DNA of 64,000 bases from Halobaculum magnesiiphilum (GTDB lineage Archaea; Halobacteriota; Halobacteria; Halobacteriales; Haloferacaceae), in contig NZ_CP081959.1 of the NCBI RefSeq assembly GCF_019823105.1, forward strand, positions 207,516 through 271,515, in the 5' to 3' direction. Shown piece after piece: positions 25,796 to 34,570 of the stretch (positions are counted from its first letter, which is position 1; each line of letters opens with the position of its first letter). The position numbers and the translations under genes are program-made. Under the pieces are notes generated by a model. That model saw only the letters and a list, made by a program, of their open reading frames with translations, was not told the origin of the DNA and searched no databases.

Positions 25796-25870
25796 GCTCC
25801 ATTGGTGTAGCTCGGCCAATCATCTCGGCATCTCACGCCGAGGACCGAGGTTCAAATCCTCGACGGAGTA
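25796..25870 (+). tRNA. tRNA-Glu(CTC)-like gene, possibly decayed
   Basis: A 75-base cloverleaf can be drawn without encoded CCA. The acceptor is GCTCCAT against ACGGAGT, the anticodon stem is TCGGC/GCCGA around a loop ATCTCAC with anticodon CTC, there is a 4-base variable region, and the T stem is perfect (CGAGG/CCTCG) with loop TTCAAAT. The D region (GGTGTAGCTCGGCCAATCA) matches what I recall of haloarchaeal tRNA-Glu. Two acceptor positions are weak: G1 faces T72 and A6 faces C67. Both look like single transitions from the expected G6 and C72. It may be a functional accessory tRNA or a tRNA relic left by integration. Confidence 0.7.
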
Positions 25871-25961
25871 TTCTCGACCGGTCACCGACGAGGAGAAGAA
25901 AAGTCTCCCAAGAACGAAGTGAAATGGTTGGTTGACCGATGTACAGATTTGGGTCAAGAAT

Positions 25962-26369
25962 ATGCTAACTTCTTTGCGAACTAACCTTACTCGATGCACC
26001 GTTGTCGAACTCGTCGTTATCATGTTTCCGGTCGGAGCCGGTCTGGTGTTGGGAGTCAGCTTGTTTTCACTCCCGATAGTGCTCCTTGGGTGGTTTGGGA
26101 GTGGATTGGCCGGACTCATAATTGCACTCAGCGCGAGTCGAACATCGAAGAGTGATTACAGTCTCGTACAGTGGCCACGGCCACAGACACCGGGAGACAT
26201 TCTGATTAATGGAATCGCGTACAATAGCGTGGTACTGCTTGGTACGGTTCTCGCACAGGTGGTGTGGCTCGCCTCGAATAGCCCACTCTTTGGCGTCGGG
26301 ATCGGCGTGATATTACCGCTCTGGTTTCTCAAGCATATTCATCTCCTGGTGTTTCTGGGCGAGTCGTAA
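25962..26369 (+). CDS. Four-helix membrane protein, unknown family
   Basis: The start ATG 25962 (MLTSLRTNLTRCTVVELVVIM) is preferred to the TTG at 25932. The 135-residue product has four hydrophobic helices and a polar QWPRPQTPGDILING segment in the middle. Codon and amino-acid usage look ordinary. I do not recognise a family. It begins 91 bp after the tRNA-like gene. Confidence 0.55.
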   Translation: MLTSLRTNLTRCTVVELVVIMFPVGAGLVLGVSLFSLPIVLLGWFGSGLAGLIIALSASRTSKSDYSLVQWPRPQTPGDILINGIAYNSVVLLGTVLAQVVWLASNSPLFGVGIGVILPLWFLKHIHLLVFLGES

Positions 26370-26691
26370 TTGGTTCAGAGTATCCTGGTTGCACCAAGAT
26401 ACGCGCCGCCGAACTGAACAGCGTTGTACACTCCGTAATAAGTGACGGAACGGCCAAATTGTCCGTCAACTCGTAGGTTCCGTCGAGTACAAGGGGGCAA
26501 GTACAAACACGATTTCTTACGGAGATCCGTTTGCACTCTTCCGAGAGTGACCGCAGATAGACCAGGGGTCTGGAGGAGTCCTCACGGAGAGAGGGTAGAT
26601 TTTCGCGCTACGGGACGGGATACTGCTAAAATCCTCGATAGCGGAGTAAGGGCTTTCCGAGTCAAACCCGAATTATGGGTAGGTCAATAGC
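26370..26691. other. Intergenic region before the second ZIP gene
   Basis: About 320 bp without a convincing gene. The frame at 26442-26690 is Arg-rich and looks accidental. Just before the ZIP start lies ACCCGAATTATGGGT (26666-26680), an imperfect dyad with ACCC/GGGT arms that could be a promoter-proximal operator. This is weak evidence. Confidence 0.35.
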
Positions 26692-27426
26692 GTGGCCACC
26701 AGCTATCTGACAGCGCTCCTATTGAGTTCGATGCCGGCCCTTGGGAACATCTCCGGTGGGCTCGTCGCCGAACGGTTCGAGATCTCCGGCGATACACTCA
26801 GCTTAGCGCTCCACGTTGCGGCGGGCATTATCCTCGCTGTCGTCGGTATCGAGCTGCTTCCGACGACGTTGGAAGCCGACCCGCCGTGGCTCGTGCTCGT
26901 CGTTTTCCTCGCGGGAGGATTCTTCTCGATCGGTCTTGACAGTCTCACAGACCTCATCGCCGCTCGAACCGGCGGGGGACGTGCAAAGTCAGGTGCCTGG
27001 GGTATTTTCGCCGGCGTCGCCGTCGATCTCTTTAGCGACGGCGTGATGATCGGAGCCGGGTCGACGATTTCGCTAGGTCTTGGACTCCTCCTCGCACTCG
27101 GTCAGGTTCCTGCCGACATTCCAGAGGGCTTCGCCACGATTGCCACCTTCAAATCGAAGGGCATCCCGCGGCGAACACGGCTACTGTTATCCCTCTCGTT
27201 CGCACTTCCAATCTTTCTCGGTGTCACCGTCGGGTACTGGCTCGTCCGTGGTCAACCTGCGATCGTCAAGTTCGGACTGCTCGCCTTTACGGCCGGAATC
27301 CTGCTCACGGTTGCCGTCGAGGAGATCATTCCCGAGGCACACAATGAAGGTGAGGCCCGTCTGGCTGCCGTCGCACTCGTGGGAGGATTCGCCCTGTTTA
27401 CGCTCATCTCTATCTATTTGGAGTAG
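26692..27426 (+). CDS. ZIP family metal transporter
   Basis: The 244-residue protein begins at GTG 26692 and has about eight helices, so it is a complete compact ZIP protein. Motifs are an HVAAGIILAVVGIELLP helix with an extracytoplasmic His, DLFSDGVMIGAG, DIPEGFATIA (in the place where many ZIPs have HNxxEG) and EEIIPEAHNEG. The missing His in the DIPEG motif implies a site richer in acids than in the ZIP at the window start. Direction and metal are unknown; most ZIPs import Zn, Fe or Mn. An IS6 remnant inserted 37 bp past its end. Confidence 0.82.
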   Translation: MATSYLTALLLSSMPALGNISGGLVAERFEISGDTLSLALHVAAGIILAVVGIELLPTTLEADPPWLVLVVFLAGGFFSIGLDSLTDLIAARTGGGRAKSGAWGIFAGVAVDLFSDGVMIGAGSTISLGLGLLLALGQVPADIPEGFATIATFKSKGIPRRTRLLLSLSFALPIFLGVTVGYWLVRGQPAIVKFGLLAFTAGILLTVAVEEIIPEAHNEGEARLAAVALVGGFALFTLISIYLE

Positions 27427-27462
27427 TCTCGACCTTCAGTTCTTCAGATATTTACTGAATTC

Positions 27463-28179
27463 GTCACTGTCTAATTAAGCCAGTTTGAGAAGTGAGCAGG
27501 TCGTTGAGTTAGTTGGTCAAGATGCTCGCAGACCCGCTCAGCGAATGCTTTGCGGCGGATTTAGAAGAAACTCGGGAGTGTTCGCCGTCCGGCTTCACTC
27601 GACCGGTTGTTCACTTAGAGAGACAACAATGATTCTCTCTGAATTAGGTGTTGAACGCTCTAATAAAGCTGTTTGGCAGTGGGTACATAGGCTGGCTGAC
27701 AGCGTTCCCGACCCGCCTGAGGCGCAGCCGAAGCGGGTCGCCGTCGACAAAACCGCTGTCAAAATTAACGGTGAGTGGTCTTGATTATACGCTGCAATAG
27801 ACCTCGACACGAAACTCATTCTTGACGTGGCGTTGTTCGGACGCCATGGCACCGATCCAGCGGCTGCGTTCCTGTCTGGACTTCGTGAGAAACGCGATTT
27901 CTCAGACACGACGTTTCTCGTTGATCAGTTCGGATATCGGACTGCCCTTGTTCGAATAGGATTGAACAGTCAGGTGGACTATACCGACCGAAAACTCATC
28001 GAAAAATGGTTCCACACGCTGAAAATGCGCCTCGACTATTTCCATACTTCGTGGGTGGGCAGTCGGCGGAGCGTTCGACAATAGATTGCTCTGTTTGCAC
28101 ATTATTATAACCATCTCAGACCGCACCAATCGCTTGCTGATCGAACATCGGTCGAGGAGGTCCTAAACTAGACAGTGCC
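27463..28179. mobile_element. Decayed IS6-family insertion sequence
   Basis: An element of about 717 bp is bounded by terminal inverted repeats GTCACTGTCTAATT on the left and, read inward on the right, GGCACTGTCTAGTT (12 of 14 bases agree). Its single gene is an IS6-type transposase with inactivating mutations. I see no clean 8-bp target duplication. The element is immobile unless complemented by another copy. Confidence 0.75.
27522..28171 (+). pseudogene. Inactivated IS6-family transposase
   Basis: The start MLADPLSECFAADLEET is at ATG 27522. The frame is then lost, probably through a short internal deletion near 27570-27590, and resumes as FAVRLHSTGCSLRETT. Later landmarks are WQWVHRLADSVPDPPEAQPK, the first catalytic Asp in VAVDKTAVKINGEW, FLVDQFGYRTAL and the KWFHTLKMR segment with DDE/K residues. 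Two in-frame stops break it: TGA at 27782-27784, where relatives have Trp (GEWSWLYAAID), and TAG at 28082-28084 after SRRSVRQ. The ending HYYNHLRPHQSLADR is still readable to the final stop at 28171. Confidence 0.85.
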
Positions 28180-28263
28180 ACGTTCACATTGAAGTAAGGC
28201 TGAAACACGGATTTCGACGTATGTACCACATTCACTATTGACGCATCGTGCGTAGTGGTGTCT

Positions 28264-28848
28264 ATGACCGAGGAGCAGGAGAACCATCCTGTATCACGGC
28301 GGGGGGTACTTCGGGCAGCTGTTGGGGGAACTGCAACGGTAACGGCGGCTTCAACCGAAGCTGCCGCCCAGGAAACAACGATTGACATGAACGACAACCT
28401 CGAATTCGTCCCCGCCGAGGCGCAGGTCGATCCGGGGACGACAGTCACTTGGGAGAATGTTGGATCCATCGAACATAGTGTCACGGCCTATGAAGACGAA
28501 ATTCCCGACGACGCGGAGTATTTTGCGAGCGGTGACTTTGACAGCGAATCATCAGCTCGTGATGCGTATCCGGATGGCAGTATTGGAGGTGATGGAACGT
28601 ACGAGCATACGTTCGAGACGGAAGGAGAATACGGGTATTTCTGCATTCCCCACGAATCTGCGGGCATGACGGGGACAGTAACTGTCGGCGGGGGCGGTGG
28701 CGGTGATGGTGGTGGCGGTGGTGGTGCACCCACTCTCCCGGATAGCGCAAAGACGCTCGGAATCGTCGCAGCGGGTGCGATGAGCGCAGTGCTCGGCCTT
28801 GCTTACTTCTTTATCAAATACGGAGGAGACTACGGTGAGTTTGAGTGA
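28264..28848 (+). CDS. Halocyanin-like copper protein with C-terminal membrane anchor
   Basis: The ATG at 28264 gives 194 residues. A Tat-like signal (SRRGVLRAAVGG) ends near Ala35 without a lipobox. The cupredoxin domain has ligands His71, Cys127, His130 and Met135 (YGYFCIPHESAGM). A Gly-rich spacer (about 142-154) leads to a C-terminal helix (KTLGIVAAGAMSAVLGLAYFFI), so this copy is tethered by a helix rather than a lipid. The domain is close to that of the lipoprotein at 1043. The anchor implies a membrane-bound electron carrier. Confidence 0.84.
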   Translation: MTEEQENHPVSRRGVLRAAVGGTATVTAASTEAAAQETTIDMNDNLEFVPAEAQVDPGTTVTWENVGSIEHSVTAYEDEIPDDAEYFASGDFDSESSARDAYPDGSIGGDGTYEHTFETEGEYGYFCIPHESAGMTGTVTVGGGGGGDGGGGGGAPTLPDSAKTLGIVAAGAMSAVLGLAYFFIKYGGDYGEFE

Positions 28849-28999
28849 AGAGATGCGGGACAGCCGACACCAGGCGTACATACGTAGAACGAAGCGGAAT
28901 ACGGCAAAACAAACGTCGCCAATTTCCAGTATTTGGGGACCGAATCGGAACTCCACCGTATCTTCTGGAGATTAACGATTTCGGGATGACAAGCAAGTA

Positions 29000-30073
29000 C
29001 TAGAAGAGATTTAATACACTGAGGGCCATCACGCCGATACATAGGAAGTAAAAGGCATCGAACAGCAAGACCTGCCAGTGTGTGAACCCGTGTTCGGTCG
29101 CTCCCCAGTGGGTCAGCCCCGCGTACACGGCCGGCATCAGCGCCACGAATAACAGATTCACCCAATAGAGTTGAAAGTCCTCGATCGGAACCGTGACGAG
29201 TGCGAGCGGCACGAACGCTACGGTCATCGTGACCGCGTTGTCACCGATAACGCTCGTCGTCCCGGCGGTGACCTGACCGCTTCTGACGACGCTCCACGTC
29301 GCGAACATCTCGGGGATCGCTGTTACGATCGCCGTCACGAATAACCCGCCCACGAGCCTCGAGATCCCGAGTGCAGCCACGATGTTCTCCGTCGAGAGAA
29401 CGATACCGTACGCTCCCGACGCGAGGACGACCAGCCCGGCACCGGCGAGGCCGAGTTCTTTCTTGGTCCACTGCACGTCCTCCGACTCGGAGCGACCCCT
29501 GAAGAACGCCTGGCCCAGATATGCGAGGTAGGCTGCCCCCATAATCCACCCATCGATGGGCTGGAGTCCCCGCCCGGATTCCGGCAGCGTGAGGACGGCG
29601 ACCAGACCGAGGATGCCGAGATACGGCAGTATCAGGACGGTAACGGCCTCCTTCTGAATCCGAAGGAGATTCTCCTGGCGGTGGCGACCGTGCGTCGCTG
29701 TTTGACCGCCAGACGACGTGCTTCCCTGTCCACCGTCGCGACGTGTATCTTGCCCCTCCGTTTCGCCGCCGAGGTCTCGCTTCCGCGAGGCGACGTAGGC
29801 GATAGTAACGATGAGTGGAATGGAGACGATGTTCGACCCGAGCATCATTCCCAGCCCGATGTCGGAGACACCGCGATAGGCACTCGTGACGTTGATGCCG
29901 ATTTCGGAGCCGGCGGCAGCGATCCCGACGAGGGCACCACCTGCGACCGCGGTCAATCCCAACTGTCGGCGGAGCTTCTTAATTGGATGCGAAAGTTGTT
30001 CGGCACCCCAGTGAGCAGCGAAGACCCCGACGACCAGAATGACCGCCCACAGCCACGGACTCAGCTGGACCAT
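29000..30073 (-). CDS. CaCA-superfamily sodium/calcium exchanger-like protein
   Basis: The start at ATG 30073 (MVQLSPWLWAVILVVGVF) fits the first helix. The 357-residue protein carries the two alpha-repeats of the family. The first is AVAGGALVGIAAAGSEIGINVTSA...GMMLGSNIVSIPLI (GSEI and GSNI cores), and the second is GGLFVTAIVTAIPEMFATWS...TSVIGDNAVTMTVAF (AIPE and GDN). A His/Gly/Arg-rich cytosolic loop lies between the halves, around residues 100-140. Such proteins exchange Ca or other cations for Na or protons. It is divergent from the membrane gene at 30283. Confidence 0.8.
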   Translation of the reverse strand: MVQLSPWLWAVILVVGVFAAHWGAEQLSHPIKKLRRQLGLTAVAGGALVGIAAAGSEIGINVTSAYRGVSDIGLGMMLGSNIVSIPLIVTIAYVASRKRDLGGETEGQDTRRDGGQGSTSSGGQTATHGRHRQENLLRIQKEAVTVLILPYLGILGLVAVLTLPESGRGLQPIDGWIMGAAYLAYLGQAFFRGRSESEDVQWTKKELGLAGAGLVVLASGAYGIVLSTENIVAALGISRLVGGLFVTAIVTAIPEMFATWSVVRSGQVTAGTTSVIGDNAVTMTVAFVPLALVTVPIEDFQLYWVNLLFVALMPAVYAGLTHWGATEHGFTHWQVLLFDAFYFLCIGVMALSVLNLF

Positions 30074-30282
30074 ACCTGTCGAACGGAGATACGTGCCGGG
30101 GATCCATAGTAGGTGGGTCGGACTAGTGGTAGAACGTGACGACGGTATAGCATCCGGTGGCGTATGTTTCTCATGGGGCTCCACAGAAGTGGCACACCGT
30201 CGTCTATGGGGTGACGCATATCTCTCCGAGTGGCTCTCTCGAATCAGTCAGGTAGAAGTGGCTCCCTGTCCAAGACCGAATA

Positions 30283-31497
30283 ATGTCACCGGAAGAGCCT
30301 CAACCACGGGAGGGTTCCTCCCGTGGACAGACCCCTCAAATCGGAGGGTCTGTTCGGCCACTCTCTATACTTCTCGCCGCGATTGTTACGCTCACTCAGA
30401 TTCCCGTCGCATCCGCCCACGGTACAACCGGAAGCGGTGGACTCTCGCAAGGACACGGACTCATCTTGGCACTGGTCGGTGCCGCCATCCTCGGCGGGTT
30501 TATCCTTCTCAAACGGACAGATCGTATCACGCCGACAACCGCTCTGTACGGCGTATTCGTCGGGATAGCTATCACTGCGCTTGGAGCCGTTCTCTTCGAG
30601 GGGCTCTCCCCGGATCCGACGTACACTGCGAGTTCGATGCCGTTCCCCCGAGCGTGGTATCAGCCACTGGCCCTGCTGAGTGGCTTGGGCATCATGGTCG
30701 CGAGCTTCGTCATTGGGTGGCTGCGCTGGCCATCCCGCCCACGGTACACGTTCCTCGGCATCCTCATGGGATTGTGGATCTCGTACCCCTACCTTCTCCC
30801 AGAATTGGCAAGGGATACACATCCACTTGGGTACGCTATCGTCCTCGGCACGCCAATTCTGATCGGCTATGTCATCTGGAAGGACGCAGGGGGTGTCATT
30901 CGCGCAGTTATGCGTGATCCGGTTGCGCGTCGCTTCGGCATCGGCGTCGGTGTCGTATTAGCATTCTTTTTTGTTACCGTGACGGGCTACCTCTCGTTTT
31001 TCCCCGAAGAAGGCTTCCCCGAGGAGGTGACGGTCGTCGTTCTGCCCGCAATCTATCAGCTGGTATCGTGGCCCACCCTCGAAATCGCGATTCCGCATCT
31101 CCCGTTCGTACACATCCCGTTCTTCCTGGCCTTGTCACCTGGCCAGGTCATCGTCGTCGGGATGCTGAGCGCTCTCATCGGGTTGAACGCCGCTCTCATC
31201 GCGCGTCACTGGCGCGTTGAGGAACGGGCTGGTATGACCGAAGGGACCGCCGGGAGTGCTGCAATCGTCGGGACGTGTACCTGTGGGTGCTGCGGGCCAC
31301 TCGTCGCGAAGATCGCGGTGCTCGCTGCCGGGCCATCGATTGCTGCCCCGCTCTACTGGGTATTCGTCGATTCCGCTTCGCCGCTCAGTGCGGTATTCAT
31401 CGTCGGAAGTCTCCTCTTGTTTACTGGCAGTCTGCTCTACTCGGTCCAAACAGCCCGACAGCCCGAGCAATCGGCTGCCATCATCCCAGCCGACTGA
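30283..31497 (+). CDS. Multi-pass membrane protein with CTCGCCGP cysteine cluster
   Basis: This 404-residue protein has an N-terminal signal-like helix ending ASAHGTTG and nine or ten helices in all. The notable feature is GTCTCGCCGP around residue 330, placed just before a hydrophobic helix: four Cys within six residues, at a membrane boundary. Other polar spots are TASSMPFPRAWYQP and LSFFPEEGFPEE. I do not recognise the family. The Cys cluster and surrounding metal genes suggest handling of a soft metal or thiol redox, but this is inference. Confidence 0.6.
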   Translation: MSPEEPQPREGSSRGQTPQIGGSVRPLSILLAAIVTLTQIPVASAHGTTGSGGLSQGHGLILALVGAAILGGFILLKRTDRITPTTALYGVFVGIAITALGAVLFEGLSPDPTYTASSMPFPRAWYQPLALLSGLGIMVASFVIGWLRWPSRPRYTFLGILMGLWISYPYLLPELARDTHPLGYAIVLGTPILIGYVIWKDAGGVIRAVMRDPVARRFGIGVGVVLAFFFVTVTGYLSFFPEEGFPEEVTVVVLPAIYQLVSWPTLEIAIPHLPFVHIPFFLALSPGQVIVVGMLSALIGLNAALIARHWRVEERAGMTEGTAGSAAIVGTCTCGCCGPLVAKIAVLAAGPSIAAPLYWVFVDSASPLSAVFIVGSLLLFTGSLLYSVQTARQPEQSAAIIPAD

Positions 31498-31568
31498 AAT
31501 GCCGAATCTGCCGTGAGAACGCGGTTTGAGCGAACGTCTCAAGATGGGAAGGGAAAAGTCGACAGTAC

Positions 31569-31727
31569 GTGTTTTTGGGACTAGCAGCGGTACTGATCGT
31601 TGTCGGCACACTCGGAACCGGCATTCTCCCGTCGACCCCGTTCTACCAGATCCTCTCTGGAGGCATCATCGTCGCAGGCTTTACGGTCGGGCACACGGGC
31701 CTCCGTGCCTTCGAATTTCTCGAATAA
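31569..31727 (+). CDS. Candidate 52-residue two-helix membrane protein
   Basis: The frame from GTG 31569 reads VFLGLAAVLIVVGTLG, then TPFYQILSGGIIVAGF and ends TGLRAFEFLE. It is well formed as two membrane helices with short loops and lies 71 bp after the membrane gene at 30283, on the same strand. The start codon is uncertain. Nothing else is seen in 31498-31789. Confidence 0.4.
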   Translation: MFLGLAAVLIVVGTLGTGILPSTPFYQILSGGIIVAGFTVGHTGLRAFEFLE

Positions 31728-31789
31728 ACCACGAAGGCCGTCTTCATCCGATCACAGCAGGTATCTGCCGCTTCGCGGGGTTGGAGCCG

Positions 31790-34324
31790 CTACTCGTTAA
31801 GCAGGTCTCGAAACGAATTCGCCGCGAGAAGACCGCCAGTCACCACGACCGCTCCCATCGCGAACACTGGATTCAGCAACCCCGCCGCCGCAAGGGGGAT
31901 CGTGATCCCATTATAGAGCAGCGATAGCCCATTGTTCTGTTTGACACGCCGACGTGCTGCATCTGCGAGGTCGAACGTCGTCTCGACCGCCGCAAGGTCG
32001 TCATCGACGATAGAAATATCCGCGGCATCGGACGCGAGCGCGGTCCCACCGCCGAGCGAGATACCCAGATCGGCCGTCGCGAGCGCCGGGGCATCGTTCG
32101 TTCCATCACCGACCATCGCGACCTGTCCCTGAGACTGTAGCCGCCGAATCGTCGCAGTCTTGCCCGCCGGCGGAACCCCTGCAAACACGTGGTCGACTCC
32201 GGGGTGAGTGCCGAGGAAGTCAGTGGCGGCCTCGTCATCGCCAGTCAGGACGACGATCTCCATATCACGGGCACTCAACTGCATGAGCGTGTCGTCCCAG
32301 CCCGCTCGTGGCTCGTCGCCCACGACGATGACACCCTCCGCACGACCATCACGACCGACGATAACCGGAAGCTGCCCGACGTCACGGGCCGCTGTCACCC
32401 GAGTTTCGAGGGCATCGCTCACCGACCACTCTAGATCCGCAAAGAGATCGAGATTGCCCGCGAGAACTCGCGTGTCGTCAACAACCCCTTCGACGCCGGT
32501 CGCGTGGCTCGTGAACTCGGAGATGTTACGTGCTCGCTCGCGGTCGTCTTCATTCGCGACCCCACCATCGGCTCTGGGACCCTCGCCAGCTTGCCCCTCT
32601 TGAGCGAATGCGGTCACGATCGCGTCCGCCGCCGGGTGCGATGCTCGCTGCTCCAGGTCTGCGACGGCGGCCAACAGATCTGCCGGTGCATCCGCCTCAA
32701 GAACCTCCATCCGACCGGTCGTGATGGTACCGGTCTTGTCGAAGACGACGACGTCGACGTTCCGAAGGCGCTCGAAGACAGTTTCGTCGAACACGACGAT
32801 GCCGCGGTCTACTGCCTCCTCGATACTCGTTGCGACGGAGAGGGGCGTCGCGAGCCCGAGTGCCCATGGACACCCGACCAAGAGCACTGACAACGCCGTC
32901 AGGACGGCGAGCAGGACGCCAGCCCCCACCACGAGTGACCAGCCGCCGGCGAGAACAGCCCCACCCACGACGACTGGAATGACGAACGACGCGAACCGGT
33001 CGGCCTGTCGCTGGACGCCGTGGTCCCCACTCTGGAGATTCCAGACCGACGTGATGAGTCGGTCGATACTGCTGGATGCACTGTCACTCACCGTGAGGAC
33101 AGCGGCGCCGTTCGTGACGACCGCGCCGCCGACGAGGTCGTCACCCGCTCGCTTCAGCACCGGGAGCGATTCGCCCGTCACAACCGCCTCGTCGACCGTA
33201 CACTCGCCCTCGGCAAGGACTCCATCGACCGGGATACGTTCGCCCTCACGGACGAGCACGCTCTCTCCTGGTTCGAGGTCATTCACGTCGACCGTCGTCG
33301 TGGTCCCATCGGCGTCATATCGTCGGGCGTCAGTAACCCGCGAGATGGTGAGGTCCGTCAGGCAGTCCATCGCCCGCTGCTTGCTCAGTGATTCGTAGAA
33401 GATCGCAGCGACCACACTCGCGGCAACCACGATCGTCAGGTCGTAGAAGACGTCGATCCGCCCGAGGAGAAACGCGATCGTGCTGTACACGTAGGCACTC
33501 ACGACGGGGAGTGCGACGAGCAGATCCGTATTCGGCTGTCGCATCTTCAGACTGACATACGCACCCTGTAAGAGCGGAAGGCCGGTGAACACTAGGACCA
33601 CACCCGTCAGGACAAGAAAGAGCGGCAGGATCAACAGGCCATCTCCACCGCCAATCCCGGACGCACTCGCGTACATGTCCAGCGTCCCATCGCCGAAGAA
33701 CGACGAGAGCTGCGCTGGATAGAGGAGCACCGCGTACGGCAGGAGCATGAACGTCCCGAAAATAACGCCCGCAGCGTAGCGAAACCCGAGCACCTCGTCG
33801 ATGTCTCGGCCACCCGTCTCGTCTTGCCGCCGCGACTGGCCGACGACAGTCGTCGGACCATCACTGCCACCGTCACGACGCGTTGCCGTATAGCCCAGCG
33901 GACTAAGCGCGTCACAGAGAGCATCCGCCGAGATGCTCGTGGGATCGTACTCAACGCGAATCGTCTCGGTTACGTAGCTCGCTGTAGCGTCAGTAACTCC
34001 CGTACAGTCTTCGGCAATCGACTCCAGATAGGTTTCACACGTCGCACAGTGCATCCCCTCTACGTGGAGAAATACCCGTGACTCGGCCCGCTCTCCGTGG
34101 GTGTCTGTTTCGCGTTCATCAGCGTCATCGTCAGCACCGGGCCCGGCCGTGGGTCCGTGTGTCGTCTCCGGGCGACTGGAATGCTCCTCGTCACCGAGGA
34201 CGCGCTGGACGTCCTGACACCCGGTAGAACAGTAGACGCCGCCGTCTTCATCCGCGACTCGGTCATTGGGGACAGCACCACCACAGAGCGCGCACGTGGC
34301 AGGTGATGAATAAGATGGAGACAT
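31790..34324 (-). CDS. P1B heavy-metal ATPase with a CPW transport motif
   Basis: This 844-residue ATPase has an N-terminal Cys-rich metal site (CALCG...CSTGCQ, residues 12-36, as in FixI/CcoI-type pumps) and one HMA domain (GMHCATCETYLE). Eight helices follow. The transport motif in helix 6 reads Cys485-Pro486-Trp487 (VGCPWALGLATP) instead of CPC. The phosphorylation loop (FDKTGTITTG), HP (ASHPAADA) and hinge (GDGTNDAPA) are intact. Helix 7 has the YN pair of Cu pumps (LLYNGITIPLA), whereas helix 8 lacks the Met-x-x-Ser-Ser of CopA (AMGAVVVTGGLLAAN). The cargo is therefore uncertain; copper export or delivery to an oxidase is most likely by overall layout. Confidence 0.85.
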   Translation of the reverse strand: MSPSYSSPATCALCGGAVPNDRVADEDGGVYCSTGCQDVQRVLGDEEHSSRPETTHGPTAGPGADDDADERETDTHGERAESRVFLHVEGMHCATCETYLESIAEDCTGVTDATASYVTETIRVEYDPTSISADALCDALSPLGYTATRRDGGSDGPTTVVGQSRRQDETGGRDIDEVLGFRYAAGVIFGTFMLLPYAVLLYPAQLSSFFGDGTLDMYASASGIGGGDGLLILPLFLVLTGVVLVFTGLPLLQGAYVSLKMRQPNTDLLVALPVVSAYVYSTIAFLLGRIDVFYDLTIVVAASVVAAIFYESLSKQRAMDCLTDLTISRVTDARRYDADGTTTTVDVNDLEPGESVLVREGERIPVDGVLAEGECTVDEAVVTGESLPVLKRAGDDLVGGAVVTNGAAVLTVSDSASSSIDRLITSVWNLQSGDHGVQRQADRFASFVIPVVVGGAVLAGGWSLVVGAGVLLAVLTALSVLLVGCPWALGLATPLSVATSIEEAVDRGIVVFDETVFERLRNVDVVVFDKTGTITTGRMEVLEADAPADLLAAVADLEQRASHPAADAIVTAFAQEGQAGEGPRADGGVANEDDRERARNISEFTSHATGVEGVVDDTRVLAGNLDLFADLEWSVSDALETRVTAARDVGQLPVIVGRDGRAEGVIVVGDEPRAGWDDTLMQLSARDMEIVVLTGDDEAATDFLGTHPGVDHVFAGVPPAGKTATIRRLQSQGQVAMVGDGTNDAPALATADLGISLGGGTALASDAADISIVDDDLAAVETTFDLADAARRRVKQNNGLSLLYNGITIPLAAAGLLNPVFAMGAVVVTGGLLAANSFRDLLNE

Positions 34325-34570
34325 AGCTGATCACCACCGGTGAGAAGAGGTACAGCCTCGACCGCGGAACGTGGATACCGACCTCAGTCGAACGGCCATT
34401 ACTGGGGGTACAGATGCATCGATATTAATGCTGTTCGGAGAGAGCGGTGCAGTCGCTCGAGGTCCTAGTGGGCTCGGGTTAGGATACGTTGGGTCAACTA
34501 TCTATTGCATAGGTAGGTACAGTTATATAAAGAGCCTCTTGGTTACCCGTTGACTCTCAACGCACCGTGA
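34325..34570. other. Intergenic region upstream of the first Ni-module CDF
   Basis: No convincing gene is present. A short frame at 34371-34553 lacks any family features. The stretch ACAGTTATATAAAGAG near 34518 is a good TATA-like element for the plus strand, so a short transcript may start around 34545 in addition to the promoter in the conserved block that follows. Confidence 0.35.

Noticed and set aside
26442..26690. 82-codon frame before the ZIP gene
   Set aside because: Basic, low-complexity composition that does not fit a haloarchaeal protein, and no motif.
28179..28200. Target-site duplication for the IS6 element
   Set aside because: Left and right flanks do not show a convincing 8-bp match.
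32721..33398. Plus-strand 225-codon frame inside the CPW ATPase gene
   Set aside because: Composition is Thr/Ser/Arg-rich and lacks any domain; the minus strand is clearly coding.
34371..34553. 60-codon frame upstream of the first Ni-module CDF
   Set aside because: No motif, and it crosses a TATA-like region; more likely regulatory DNA.
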